Part shown: positions 1 through 11,450 of the stretch, piece by piece | Position numbering within the stretch: position 1 is the stretch's first letter | How the letters are laid out: each line of letters opens with the position of its first letter | Source: Burkholderiaceae bacterium | GTDB lineage: Bacteria; Pseudomonadota; Gammaproteobacteria; Burkholderiales; Burkholderiaceae_C | Assembly: GCA_016790515.1 (NCBI GenBank) | Contig: JAEUOY010000015.1 | Span: 50,995-114,994, forward strand | DNA: 64,000 nt | Reading direction: 5' to 3' | Notes under the pieces: model-generated | The model's database searches: none | What the model was told of the DNA's origin: nothing | Seen by the model: only the letters and a program-made list of their open reading frames with translations | Translations under genes and position numbers: made by a program

Positions 1-2
1 CC

Positions 3-1697
<1,695 letters not shown>

Positions 1698-1712
1698 ACG
1701 ACAGGAACCGCC

Positions 1713-2570
<858 letters not shown>

Positions 2571-2572
2571 GC

Positions 2573-2863
2573 ATGGCGGCCTACATCATCGCCGACGTCA
2601 CGGTGACCGACGCCGAGAAGATGGCGGCCTACCGCGTCTGGTCGAGCCGCGCGATGCAGGAGTTCGGCGCCGAGATCCTGGTGCGCGGCGGCGAGGTCGA
2701 GGTGCTCGAGGGCCCCTGGACCCCCGGCCGTCTGGTGGTGCTGAAGTTCCCCGACCGGGCGACCGCCAGGGCCTTCTACGACAGCGCCACCTACACCCAC
2801 GCCCGCACGCTGCGCGAAGGCGCCGGCGTGATGCGCCTGGTGGTCGTCGACGGCGTGAGTTGA
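2573..2863 (+). CDS. DUF1330 family small protein
   Basis: A 96-residue protein starting two bases after the kdsA stop, so probably translationally coupled to it. The sequence MAAYIIADVTVTDAEKM, followed by a conserved EVLEGPW and ending in LVVVDGV, matches the DUF1330 ferredoxin-like dimeric alpha-beta barrel family. No catalytic function is established for that family. DUF1330 genes are often found between kdsA and eno in Burkholderiales. Family assignment is fairly secure; function is unknown. Confidence 0.88.
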   Translation: MAAYIIADVTVTDAEKMAAYRVWSSRAMQEFGAEILVRGGEVEVLEGPWTPGRLVVLKFPDRATARAFYDSATYTHARTLREGAGVMRLVVVDGVS

Positions 2864-2876
2864 TGCACGCCGGTAA

Positions 2877-4211
<1,335 letters not shown>

Positions 4212-4230
4212 CCGCAGGGCCTGCCGGCCG

Positions 4231-4506
4231 ATGCGCCCCGTCACCATCGCGCTGCTGCTGTTGCTGGGCGCCGTGCACTACCAGCTGTGGCTGGGCGACG
4301 GCGGCGTGCCCGAGGTGCGGCGGCTGCAGGCGCAACTGGCCGAAAGGCAGCGCGCCAACGCCGAACGGCGCGAGACCAACCGGCGCCTGGTGGCCGAGGT
4401 CGAGGACCTGCGCCAGGGCCTGGAGATGGTCGAGGAGCGCGCCCGCGCCGACCTGGGCATGGTCAGGCCCGACGAGATCCTGGTGCAGTACGCGCCGCGG
4501 CGCTGA
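4231..4506 (+). CDS. ftsB: cell division protein FtsB (septum formation initiator family)
   Basis: A 91-residue bitopic membrane protein. A short cytoplasmic start (MRP) leads into a hydrophobic segment at about residues 4-18. A periplasmic coiled coil rich in Q, R and E follows (VRRLQAQLAERQRANAERR), with the family motif around NRRLVAEVEDL and a C-terminal ERARADLGMVRPDEI. FtsB forms the FtsQBL complex that activates septal peptidoglycan synthesis. It lies 19 bases after eno, as in many gamma- and betaproteobacteria. Confidence 0.95.
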   Translation: MRPVTIALLLLLGAVHYQLWLGDGGVPEVRRLQAQLAERQRANAERRETNRRLVAEVEDLRQGLEMVEERARADLGMVRPDEILVQYAPRR

Positions 4507-4542
4507 ACCTGCCCGCGGCGCGCGAGGCGCGTCCCCGCTGCG

Positions 4543-5190
4543 ATGAGCAACTTCCTGTCCGCCACCGCCCCGCTGCTCGCGCCCGCCTTCAGCCTGGCCG
4601 GCAGCGCGATCACCTGGCTGGAGATCGTCGCGGTCGTGCTGTCGGTGTGGATGGTGCTGTGCAATTTCCGCGTCGACCCGCTGGGCTGGCCGCTGGCGAT
4701 CCTCAGTTCGGCGCTGTACGCGCTGCTGTTCGTGCACAGCAGGCTCTACGGCGAGGCGGCGCTGCAGGGGGTGTTCATCACGCTCGGCGCCTGGGGCTGG
4801 TGGCAGTGGCTGCGCGGCACCACGCGCGAAGGCGAACCGCTGCCGGTGCGCACGCTCGAGGCGCGCCAGCGCTGGGCCGCGGTCGCGGTGACGGCGGTCG
4901 GCTGGCCGCTGCTGGGCTGGCTGCTGTCGCGCATCACCGACAGCGACGTGCCCTATCTCGACGCGCTGCCCACCGTCGGCAGCCTGGTCGGCCAGTACCT
5001 GCTGGCGCGCAAGTGGCTCGAGAACTGGCCGGCCTGGGTCGCGGTGAACCTGGTCAGCATCGTGCTTTTCGCGACCAAGGGGCTGTGGCTGACCGTAGGC
5101 CTGTACGCGCTGTTCGCGGTGCTGGCCGTGGTCGGCTGGCGGGCCTGGGCGGCCTTGCTGCCGCGCCCGGCCGCGGTGTCGCATGGCTGA
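4543..5190 (+). CDS. pnuC: nicotinamide riboside transporter PnuC
   Basis: A 215-residue integral membrane protein with about seven hydrophobic segments. The PnuC signature is visible in WLEIVAVVLSVWMVLCNF, the WPLAILSSALYALLF helix and the W-rich loop GAWGWWQWLRG. PnuC proteins move nicotinamide riboside by facilitated diffusion, driven by phosphorylation inside the cell. The next gene, overlapping by 8 bases, encodes a predicted riboside kinase, which supports this substrate over the thiamine (PnuT) or riboflavin (PnuX) relatives. No riboswitch is evident upstream. Confidence 0.9.
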   Translation: MSNFLSATAPLLAPAFSLAGSAITWLEIVAVVLSVWMVLCNFRVDPLGWPLAILSSALYALLFVHSRLYGEAALQGVFITLGAWGWWQWLRGTTREGEPLPVRTLEARQRWAAVAVTAVGWPLLGWLLSRITDSDVPYLDALPTVGSLVGQYLLARKWLENWPAWVAVNLVSIVLFATKGLWLTVGLYALFAVLAVVGWRAWAALLPRPAAVSHG

Positions 5191-5866
5191 GGCGCTGCGC
5201 ATCGCGATCGTCGGCGCCGAAAGCACCGGCAAGACCTGGCTCGCACAGGCGCTGGCCCAACGGCTCGCCGAACTGACCGGCCTGCGCTGCACCGCGGTGC
5301 ACGAGTGGCTGCGGATCTGGTGCGAACGCGAAGGCCGCACGCCGCGGCCCGACGAGCAGCCGGCCATCGCCCGGGCCCAGCAGGCGCTGATCGACGCGGC
5401 CGCGGCGCGCCACGACCTGGTGATCTGCGACACCACGCCGCTGATGACCGCGGTCTACAGCGACCTGCTGTTCGACGACCGCAGCCTGCACGCCTACGCC
5501 GTCGAGCAGCAGCGCCGCTGCCGGCTGACGCTGCTGACCGCGCTGGACCTCGCCTGGGAACCCGACGGCCTGCAGCGCGACGGCCCGCAGGTGCGCGCGC
5601 CGGTCGACGACCGGGTGCGCGCGCTGCTGACCGGCCATGGCCTGCCCTGGTCGCTGGTCGCCGGGCTCGGCGCTGCGAGGCTGGAGGCGGCGCTGGACGC
5701 GGTGACGCCGTTGCTGCGCGGCCGCAGCCTGGCCGGCGACGGCCTGTTCACCCGGCTGGCCGAGCGCGACGAGGCCGCGCGGGCTCAGGCCGCCGCCTGG
5801 CGCTGGGTCTGCGAGGACTGCGACGTGGCCGATTGCGAACATGCCGCGCTCAGGCTGCGCGGGTAG
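5183..5866 (+). CDS. NadR-like nicotinamide riboside kinase / AAA_28 ATPase
   Basis: A 227-residue P-loop protein with the Walker A motif GAESTGKTWL at residues 11-20 and the CDTT segment typical of the kinase domain of NadR. It lacks both the N-terminal regulator and the nicotinamide mononucleotide adenylyltransferase domain of full-length NadR. It probably traps imported nicotinamide riboside as NMN. The start overlaps the pnuC end by 8 bases, so the two are likely translationally coupled. It runs toward the carboxylase gene with a gap of only 6 bases. Confidence 0.82.
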   Translation: MAEALRIAIVGAESTGKTWLAQALAQRLAELTGLRCTAVHEWLRIWCEREGRTPRPDEQPAIARAQQALIDAAAARHDLVICDTTPLMTAVYSDLLFDDRSLHAYAVEQQRRCRLTLLTALDLAWEPDGLQRDGPQVRAPVDDRVRALLTGHGLPWSLVAGLGAARLEAALDAVTPLLRGRSLAGDGLFTRLAERDEAARAQAAAWRWVCEDCDVADCEHAALRLRG

Positions 5867-5872
5867 CGCGCC

Positions 5873-8800
5873 TCACCAGGCGTCGACGAAGGCCCGCTTC
5901 TTGCCGCTGCGCGGCGCCGGCGCCGGCATCGAGCGCAGCCCGGCGAGGATCCAGTCGCGGGTGGCCGCCGGGTCGATCACGTTGTCGATCTCGAACAGCG
6001 ACGCGGTGTTCAGCGCCTTGCCGCGCTCGTAGGCCTCGGCAACCAGCGATTCGTACAGTGCCAGCCGCTCGGCCGGGTCGGCGATCGCCTGCAGCTCCTT
6101 GCGGCGGCCGAGCTTGACCTGGCCTTCCAGCCCCATGCCGCCGAACTCGCCGGTCGGCCAGGCGATCGTGAACACCGAGGCGTGGAAGCTGCCGCCGGCC
6201 ATGCCCAGCGCGCCCAGGCCGTAGCCCTTGCGGATCACCACCGTGAAGGTCGGCACGCCGACGTTGGCGCCGACCAGGTAGGTGCGGCAGCAGTGGCGCA
6301 CCAGCGCGGTCTTCTCGTGCTCGGGGCCGACCATGTTGCCCGGCGTGTCGCACAGGAAGATCAGCGGCAGGTCGTGGGCGTCGCACAGCTGCATGAAGCG
6401 CGAGGCCTTGTCGGCGGCCGGGCTGTCGATCGCGCCGGCCAGGTGCGCCGGGTTGTTGGCAACGACGCCGAAGGGCCGGCCCTCGATGCGCACCAGCGCG
6501 GTGATCATGCCGGCGCCGAAGCCCTTGCGGATCTCGAGCACCGAGCCGGTGTCGGCCAGCCCGCCGATGACCCGGCGCATGTCGTAGGCACGCAGCCGGT
6601 TCGGCGGCACGACATGGCGCAGCGCGAGCGGGTCGGCGCAGTCCCAGTCGGCCACCGCGCCCTGGAAGTACGACAGGTACTGGCGCGCGACCCGCACCGC
6701 CTCGACCTCGTCGGCCACGGCGATGTCGACGACGCCGTTGGGCACCTGCACCGCCATCGGCCCGACCTCCTCGGGCCGGTAGACGCCCAGGCCGCCGCCT
6801 TCGATCATCGCCGGGCCGCCCATGCCGATCGACGAACCGGCGGTGGCGATCACCACGTCGCAGCAGCCCAGCAGCACCGCGTTGCCGGCGAAGCAGCGGC
6901 CCGAGGCGATACCGACCAGCGGCACCAGCCCCGACAGCCGCGCGAAGCGGTGGAAGGTGTCGAGCTGCAGGCTGCCGACAGCGACCGAATCGGTGTCGCT
7001 GCCGCGGCCGCCGCCGCCTTCGGCGAACAGCAGCAGCGGCAGCCGCCACTGCTCGGCCAGCCTGAAGATGCGGTCCTTCTTCTCGTGGCCCTTGCGGCCC
7101 TGGGTGCCGGCCATCACCGTGTAGTCGTAGGCCACCACCGCGACGCGGGCGCGCTCGTCGGCGAAACGGTCGCCGTTGACCCGCGCCAGCCCGGTGATCA
7201 CCGAATCGGCCTGCGTCGTCTCGATCAGCGTGGCCAGCGGCACCGTGCGGCGGCGGGCGGCGACCGCCAGGCCGCCGTATTCGTGGAAGCTGCCTTCGTC
7301 GACCAGCGCGGCGATGTTCTCGCGCGCGGTGCGCTGGCCGGTCCGGCGCCGGCGCGCGACGGCGTCGGGGCGGTTCTCGTCGAGCAGCCTGGCCTGGCGC
7401 GCCAGCACCTCGGCCAGGTCGGGGCGGATCGCATCGAGGTCCGGCGCAGCCTGCGCCTGGGCGGTGGCGCCGTCGTCGTCGGCCGGCTCGATGAAGGCCA
7501 ATGGGTGGTCTTCGTGGACGGTGTCGCCGACCGCCACCGTCAGCGCCTGCAGCCGGCCGCCCAGCGGCGCGGCGACGACATGCTGCATCTTCATCGCCTC
7601 CATCACCAGCAGCTGCTGGCCGGCGCGCACGCGATCGCCCTCGCGGACCTCGATGGCGACCACCGTGCCCAGCATCGGCGCGCGCACCGGCTGGGTGCCG
7701 GGCGGACTCTCGGGGTGTGGATCGGCGACCGGATCGTCGGCCGGCGCCGCCGGCACCGGCGCACGCCGGCCATGGTCCAGCACCGCCAGCGGGTCGGCGG
7801 CGTCGACCCTGGCACCGGCCAGTCGTGCCGACGGCGCGGTGGCGGCGACCGCGAAGTGCAGCGCCGGTACCGGCGTCGCCGCATCGGCGACCAGCGCGGC
7901 GATGTGTTCGTCGACGAAGCGGGTGTGCACCGCGTTGGCCTGCACCGCCGGATGGCGCAGCAGTGCCTGCAGGAAGCCGATGTTGGTCGCGGCGCCGGCG
8001 ATGCGGAACTCGGCCAGCGCCCGCGCCGCCTTGCGCATCAGCGCCGGCAGGTCGCCGTCGGCGCTGTGCACGATCAGCTTGGCGATCAGCGAATCGAAGC
8101 GTGCGCTGGTGCGGTAGCCGGCGTAGCCGTAGCCGTCGACGCGAACGCCCGGGCCGCTGGGCGGCTCGTAGGCCGACAGCTGGCCGCCGGCCGGCCGCGC
8201 GCTGCCGTCGGCGGCCATCGTTTCCAGGTTGATGCGCGCCTGCAGCGCCAGCCCACGCGGCGGCGGCACGCGGTCCTGGGTCAGCGCCAAGTCGGCCAGC
8301 GTCGCACCGTCGGCGATGCGCAGCTGCAGCGCGACCAGGTCGAGCCCGGTCACCGCCTCGGTCACCGTGTGCTCGACCTGCAGCCGCGCGTTGGCCTCGA
8401 TGAAGGCGAAGCCGCCGTCGCCGTCGACCAGGAACTCGAAGGTGCCCAGGCCGCGGTACTGCACCGCGCGGGCCATCGCCAGCGCGGCGTCGAGCAGGCG
8501 CTGGCGCAGCGCCGTCGCCAGGCCGGGCGCCGGCGCCAGCTCGACCAGCTTCTGGCGCTGGCGCTGCAGGCTGCACTCGCGCTCCCACAGGTGGCTGGCC
8601 GCACCGCTGCCGTCGCCGACGATCTGCACCTCGAGGTGGCGGGCGTGCGGGATCAGGCGCTCGACGTACACGTCAGCGACGCCGAAGGCCTGCTGCGCCT
8701 CCGACCGGCACAGCGACCAGGCCGCCTCCAGTTCGTCGAGCGAAAACACCGGCCGCATGCCGCGGCCGCCGCCGCCGGCCACCGCCTTGACCATCAGCCC

Positions 8801-9256
8801 CTCGCCGGGGCCCAGCGCCTCGAAGAAGCCGCGCGCCTCGTCGAGGCTGGTCGCCCCGCTGCTGCCGGCCAGCACCGGCACGCCGCATTGCCGGGCCAGC
8901 GTGCGCGCCCGCGCCTTGTCGCCGAACACCGCCAGTGCCTCGGGTGACGGGCCGACGAAGACCAGCCCGGCGTCGGTGCAGGCCTGCGCGAACTGCGCGT
9001 TCTCGCTGAGGAAGCCGTAGCCGGGGTGGACCGCGTCACAGCCCGCGGCCTGCGCGGCGGCGACGATGCGCTCGCCGTCGAGGTAGGCGGCCGGCCCCAG
9101 GCCGCCGAGCGCCAGCGCGTCGTCGCAGGCCCTGACGTGCAGCGACCGTGCGTCGTCGTCGGAATGCACCGCGACGCTGGCGATGCCGAGATCGGCGGCG
9201 CTGCGGGCGATGCGGATCGCGATCTCGCCGCGGTTGGCGATCAGCAGGCGTTTCAT
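5873..9256 (-). CDS. single-chain biotin-dependent acyl-CoA carboxylase (BC-BCCP-CT)
   Basis: A 1,127-residue fusion of all catalytic parts of an acyl-CoA carboxylase. Residues 1 to about 450 are the biotin carboxylase (MKRLLIANRGEIAIRI, the ATP-grasp loop KAVAGGGGRGM, EANARLQVEHTVTE). The biotinyl domain follows, with the modified lysine in VMEAMKMQH near residue 555. From about 620 to the end is a carboxyltransferase (FAEGGGGRG, GRCFAGNA, LFLCDTPGNMVGPE, WPTGEFGGMGLEG). This order matches the single-chain long-chain acyl-CoA carboxylases described from mycobacteria and Rhodopseudomonas; propionyl- or other acyl-CoA substrates are possible. It is monocistronic, and a perfect palindrome lies just upstream of its start. 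Confidence 0.9.
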   Translation of the reverse strand: MKRLLIANRGEIAIRIARSAADLGIASVAVHSDDDARSLHVRACDDALALGGLGPAAYLDGERIVAAAQAAGCDAVHPGYGFLSENAQFAQACTDAGLVFVGPSPEALAVFGDKARARTLARQCGVPVLAGSSGATSLDEARGFFEALGPGEGLMVKAVAGGGGRGMRPVFSLDELEAAWSLCRSEAQQAFGVADVYVERLIPHARHLEVQIVGDGSGAASHLWERECSLQRQRQKLVELAPAPGLATALRQRLLDAALAMARAVQYRGLGTFEFLVDGDGGFAFIEANARLQVEHTVTEAVTGLDLVALQLRIADGATLADLALTQDRVPPPRGLALQARINLETMAADGSARPAGGQLSAYEPPSGPGVRVDGYGYAGYRTSARFDSLIAKLIVHSADGDLPALMRKAARALAEFRIAGAATNIGFLQALLRHPAVQANAVHTRFVDEHIAALVADAATPVPALHFAVAATAPSARLAGARVDAADPLAVLDHGRRAPVPAAPADDPVADPHPESPPGTQPVRAPMLGTVVAIEVREGDRVRAGQQLLVMEAMKMQHVVAAPLGGRLQALTVAVGDTVHEDHPLAFIEPADDDGATAQAQAAPDLDAIRPDLAEVLARQARLLDENRPDAVARRRRTGQRTARENIAALVDEGSFHEYGGLAVAARRRTVPLATLIETTQADSVITGLARVNGDRFADERARVAVVAYDYTVMAGTQGRKGHEKKDRIFRLAEQWRLPLLLFAEGGGGRGSDTDSVAVGSLQLDTFHRFARLSGLVPLVGIASGRCFAGNAVLLGCCDVVIATAGSSIGMGGPAMIEGGGLGVYRPEEVGPMAVQVPNGVVDIAVADEVEAVRVARQYLSYFQGAVADWDCADPLALRHVVPPNRLRAYDMRRVIGGLADTGSVLEIRKGFGAGMITALVRIEGRPFGVVANNPAHLAGAIDSPAADKASRFMQLCDAHDLPLIFLCDTPGNMVGPEHEKTALVRHCCRTYLVGANVGVPTFTVVIRKGYGLGALGMAGGSFHASVFTIAWPTGEFGGMGLEGQVKLGRRKELQAIADPAERLALYESLVAEAYERGKALNTASLFEIDNVIDPAATRDWILAGLRSMPAPAPRSGKKRAFVDAW

Positions 9257-9272
9257 CGGCTCAGGCGTCGTC

Positions 9273-9288
9273 GTGGTCGGGCGACCAC
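9273..9288. promoter_or_regulatory. perfect palindrome upstream of the carboxylase gene (possible operator)
   Basis: GTGGTCG-GG-CGACCAC is a perfect inverted repeat with 7-base arms and a 2-base centre, 17-32 bases before the carboxylase ATG. Position and symmetry fit a binding site for a dimeric repressor of the TetR or GntR type, which often control acyl-CoA metabolism. No regulator gene is adjacent. It could also be an mRNA hairpin. Confidence 0.4.
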
Positions 9289-9330
9289 CTTAGCCGCAGC
9301 CGCTGGCCGGCGGCGTCCCCTGAGCGACCG

Positions 9331-9366
9331 CCGGGTCTGACCGGCGGCGCAGCGCGTCAGACCCGG
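9331..9366 (-). terminator. strong hairpin at the end of the fliA-side transcript
   Basis: Perfect 11-base arms CCGGGTCTGAC and GTCAGACCCGG flank a 14-base GC-rich loop. The hairpin overlaps the last codons of the chemoreceptor remnant and separates the fliA transcript from the carboxylase gene. There is no T tract, so it may work with Rho or as a processing barrier. Confidence 0.6.
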
Positions 9367-9853
9367 AGCGCCGGCCGCGCCCCGCCCCAGTGCCGGCCGG
9401 CGACGGTGATCGGCGCGGCGGCTGCCTCCGGCCGCACGAACGGGCCGCCGCCGCTGTTGCGACGGTCGCTCCGCGGCAGGACGGGCTTGCCGTCGTGCAC
9501 CGGGCGCAGCCCGGTTCGGTCATCGAAGATGCGGCGGTTGCGGCCGTTCGCGGAATGCCACGCCAGCTTGCCGGGCCGGTCGATGCGGCCGCCCTGCAGC
9601 GCCTGCTCCAGCAGCGCGGCGATGCGCGCCGCAGCCTGCAGCGCGGCCTGCACGAAGGGCGTGCTGGCGGCCTCGATGCCGCAGGCCGCGGTGCGCCGGA
9701 TCAGGTGCTCGGAGATGTCGGGCAGCGCCTCGGTGCACGCCAGCGTGCCGAGGCGCGCGTCGGGCTGGCCGACGGTGCCGGGCTCTGCCTGCTCGTCGCT
9801 TCGACCCGCGCCGCCAGGCCCTCGACCGCGGCGCGCCGGAGGACCGCCCTCAT
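9357..9853 (-). pseudogene. decayed C-terminal remnant of a methyl-accepting chemotaxis protein
   Basis: The reading frame ending at 9357 has strong coding-type third positions and contains LPDISEHLIRRTAACGIE, AARIAALLEQALQGG, NGRNRRIFDDRTGL and PITVAGRHWGG. From memory of the family, these blocks occur in the same order in the C-terminal sensor part of a group of chemoreceptors whose usual text is close to NRRIFNDRVGL ... APIHVRGRHWGGLR. The methyl-accepting hairpin is absent. The segment expected between the LLEQAL and NRRIF blocks is missing, and no start codon precedes the frame. A possible old start (MRAVLRRAAVEGLAARVEA at 9853) is in another frame. Hence a truncated, internally deleted and frameshifted gene just downstream of fliA. 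Family identity is moderately sure; loss of function is fairly sure. Confidence 0.6.
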
Positions 9854-9866
9854 CGCCCTGCCGTCG

Positions 9867-10580
9867 TCACCACGCCCGCAGCTTGCTGCGCAGCCGCGCG
9901 ATGCTCTGGCTGTGCAGCTGGCAGACCCGGCTCTCGGTCACCTTCAGCACCGCGGCGATCTCCTTGAGGTTCATGTCGTGCTCGTAGTACATGCTCATCA
10001 CGTACTGCTCGCGCTCGGGCAGGTTCTTGATCGCCTCGACCAGCGCCTCGCGCATGCGGCGGTCCTGCAGCATCGCCAGCGGGTTGGCCTCCTCGTCGGC
10101 GACATGGCGGTCGAGGTAGTCGTCGTCGCCCTCGTCGCCGGTCATGTCCTCGAGGTAGACCAGCTGGGTGCCGCGCACCTTGCCCAGCAGGTCCTGGTAC
10201 TCGGTCAGCGTCAGGCCCATCTCGGCGGCGATCTCGCTCTCGTGCGGCGCGCGCTTGAGCTTCTGCTCGAGCTTGTGCACCGCCGATTCGATGCTGCGCT
10301 GCTGGCGCCGGTCGCCGCGGCTCATCCAGTCGTTGCCGCGCAGTTCGTCGAGCATCGCGCCGCGGATGCGCTGGGTCGCGAAGGTCTCGAACTGCACGCC
10401 GTGCGCGGTGTCGAAGCGCGTCAGCGCGTCCGACAGGCCGATCATGCCGACCTGGATCAGGTCGTCGATCTCGACGTTGGCCGGCAGCTTGGCGATCATC
10501 TGGTGGGCCAGCCGCCGTACCAGCGGGCTGTATTGCTTGAGCAGCGCGTTCGCGTCGAGGCGGCCCTTGGCGGTGTACAT
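9867..10580 (-). CDS. fliA: RNA polymerase sigma factor FliA (sigma-28)
   Basis: A 237-residue sigma factor for late flagellar, motor and chemotaxis genes. Region 2 shows YSPLVRRLAHQMIAKLP, IDDLIQVGMIGLSDAL and FETFATQRIRGAMLDELR. Region 4 shows REQYVMSMYYEHDMNLKEIAAVLKV and ESRVCQLHSQ. Three ATGs compete (10589, 10586, 10580); I chose 10580 because MYTAKG is the usual family start and a GGAG lies 10 bases before it. It follows flhG directly. Promoters with its expected recognition sequence are seen before motA, cheY and the giant repeat gene. Confidence 0.96.
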   Translation of the reverse strand: MYTAKGRLDANALLKQYSPLVRRLAHQMIAKLPANVEIDDLIQVGMIGLSDALTRFDTAHGVQFETFATQRIRGAMLDELRGNDWMSRGDRRQQRSIESAVHKLEQKLKRAPHESEIAAEMGLTLTEYQDLLGKVRGTQLVYLEDMTGDEGDDDYLDRHVADEEANPLAMLQDRRMREALVEAIKNLPEREQYVMSMYYEHDMNLKEIAAVLKVTESRVCQLHSQSIARLRSKLRAW

Positions 10581-10601
10581 GGTCATCATGCTCCGGTCGA
10601 T

Positions 10602-11411
10602 TCAGTTCAGGCGGCCGGCCGCCGGGGGCCGTCGCTCGGGCGTGCGGGGGGCGGGCAGCTCGGCCAGGCCGTTGACGGCCGCAGCCGGCCCCGGCGGCGC
10701 GACCAGGCCGGCGGCCAGGCGGCGCAGGTCGGCGCCCAGCGGCGCGTGCGGCGGCGCCAGGGTGTCGACCACCGCCAGGTCGCGCAGCGCGGCACCGAGG
10801 AAATGGTCGGCGCAGTCGTCGAGCCGGTCGGCCATGCGGCGCGCGCGCCGCGCCGAGACGTCGCCGGCGACGACCAGGCCGTAGGCCAGCGCGCCCAGCC
10901 GCTGTGACAGCAGCTTCATCGAGGTGTAGGCGTGGGTCAGGCTGTCGGCGCCGGCGCCGGCCAGCAGCACCGGCCGCGGCGTGGCGCCGATGAACATGCG
11001 CCGCAGGTCCAGCGCGCCGGCGTGCAGCAGCACCACGTCGGCCTGAGGCGCCGCGCCGCGCAGCGCCTCGAGGAATCCGGTCAGCGTCGCGCGACCGTCC
11101 AGGTAGTTCATCGCCAGCCCGCGCGCGGCCAGGTACGAGACCTGCGGCGACAGCGGCTCGATGCAGGCCGCCAGGTCGACGCCGGCCAGTTCGTGCGGCG
11201 GCGACGCGGTGTCGGCCGCGTCGACGACCAGCGTGCGCAGGCCAAGCGTCGCGAACGCGGCGCACAGCCGCTCCATCACGACGCCGGTGTCGCCGACATG
11301 CGGGTTGTGGACCAGCGGCACGAAGCACGAGGGACGGCCGGCAAACAGCTGGCGCAGGCCGTGGGCCTGGTCGCGCGGAGCGGCGGCGCGGCGGGTGGGC
11401 GTGGCGGGCAT
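10602..11411 (-). CDS. flhG: FlhG/FleN-like MinD-family protein without a canonical P-loop
   Basis: About 269 residues between flhF and fliA, the standard place of flhG, whose product sets flagellar number and activates the FlhF GTPase. The MinD-like core is recognisable: DQAHGLRQLFAG matches the N-terminal FlhF-activating DQAxGLR helix, and LRTLVVDAADT matches the Walker A' strand. However, the deviant Walker A motif (KGGxGKT) is replaced by NPHVGDTGVV, so ATP binding and hydrolysis are doubtful. An alternative TTG start lies at 11432; the ATG at 11411 is preferred, but neither has a clear ribosome site. Confidence 0.8.
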   Translation of the reverse strand: MPATPTRRAAAPRDQAHGLRQLFAGRPSCFVPLVHNPHVGDTGVVMERLCAAFATLGLRTLVVDAADTASPPHELAGVDLAACIEPLSPQVSYLAARGLAMNYLDGRATLTGFLEALRGAAPQADVVLLHAGALDLRRMFIGATPRPVLLAGAGADSLTHAYTSMKLLSQRLGALAYGLVVAGDVSARRARRMADRLDDCADHFLGAALRDLAVVDTLAPPHAPLGADLRRLAAGLVAPPGPAAAVNGLAELPAPRTPERRPPAAGRLN

Positions 11412-11450
11412 GGCGGGGATTCGGCGGGACAACGGGGCGAGGTGGCAGGC

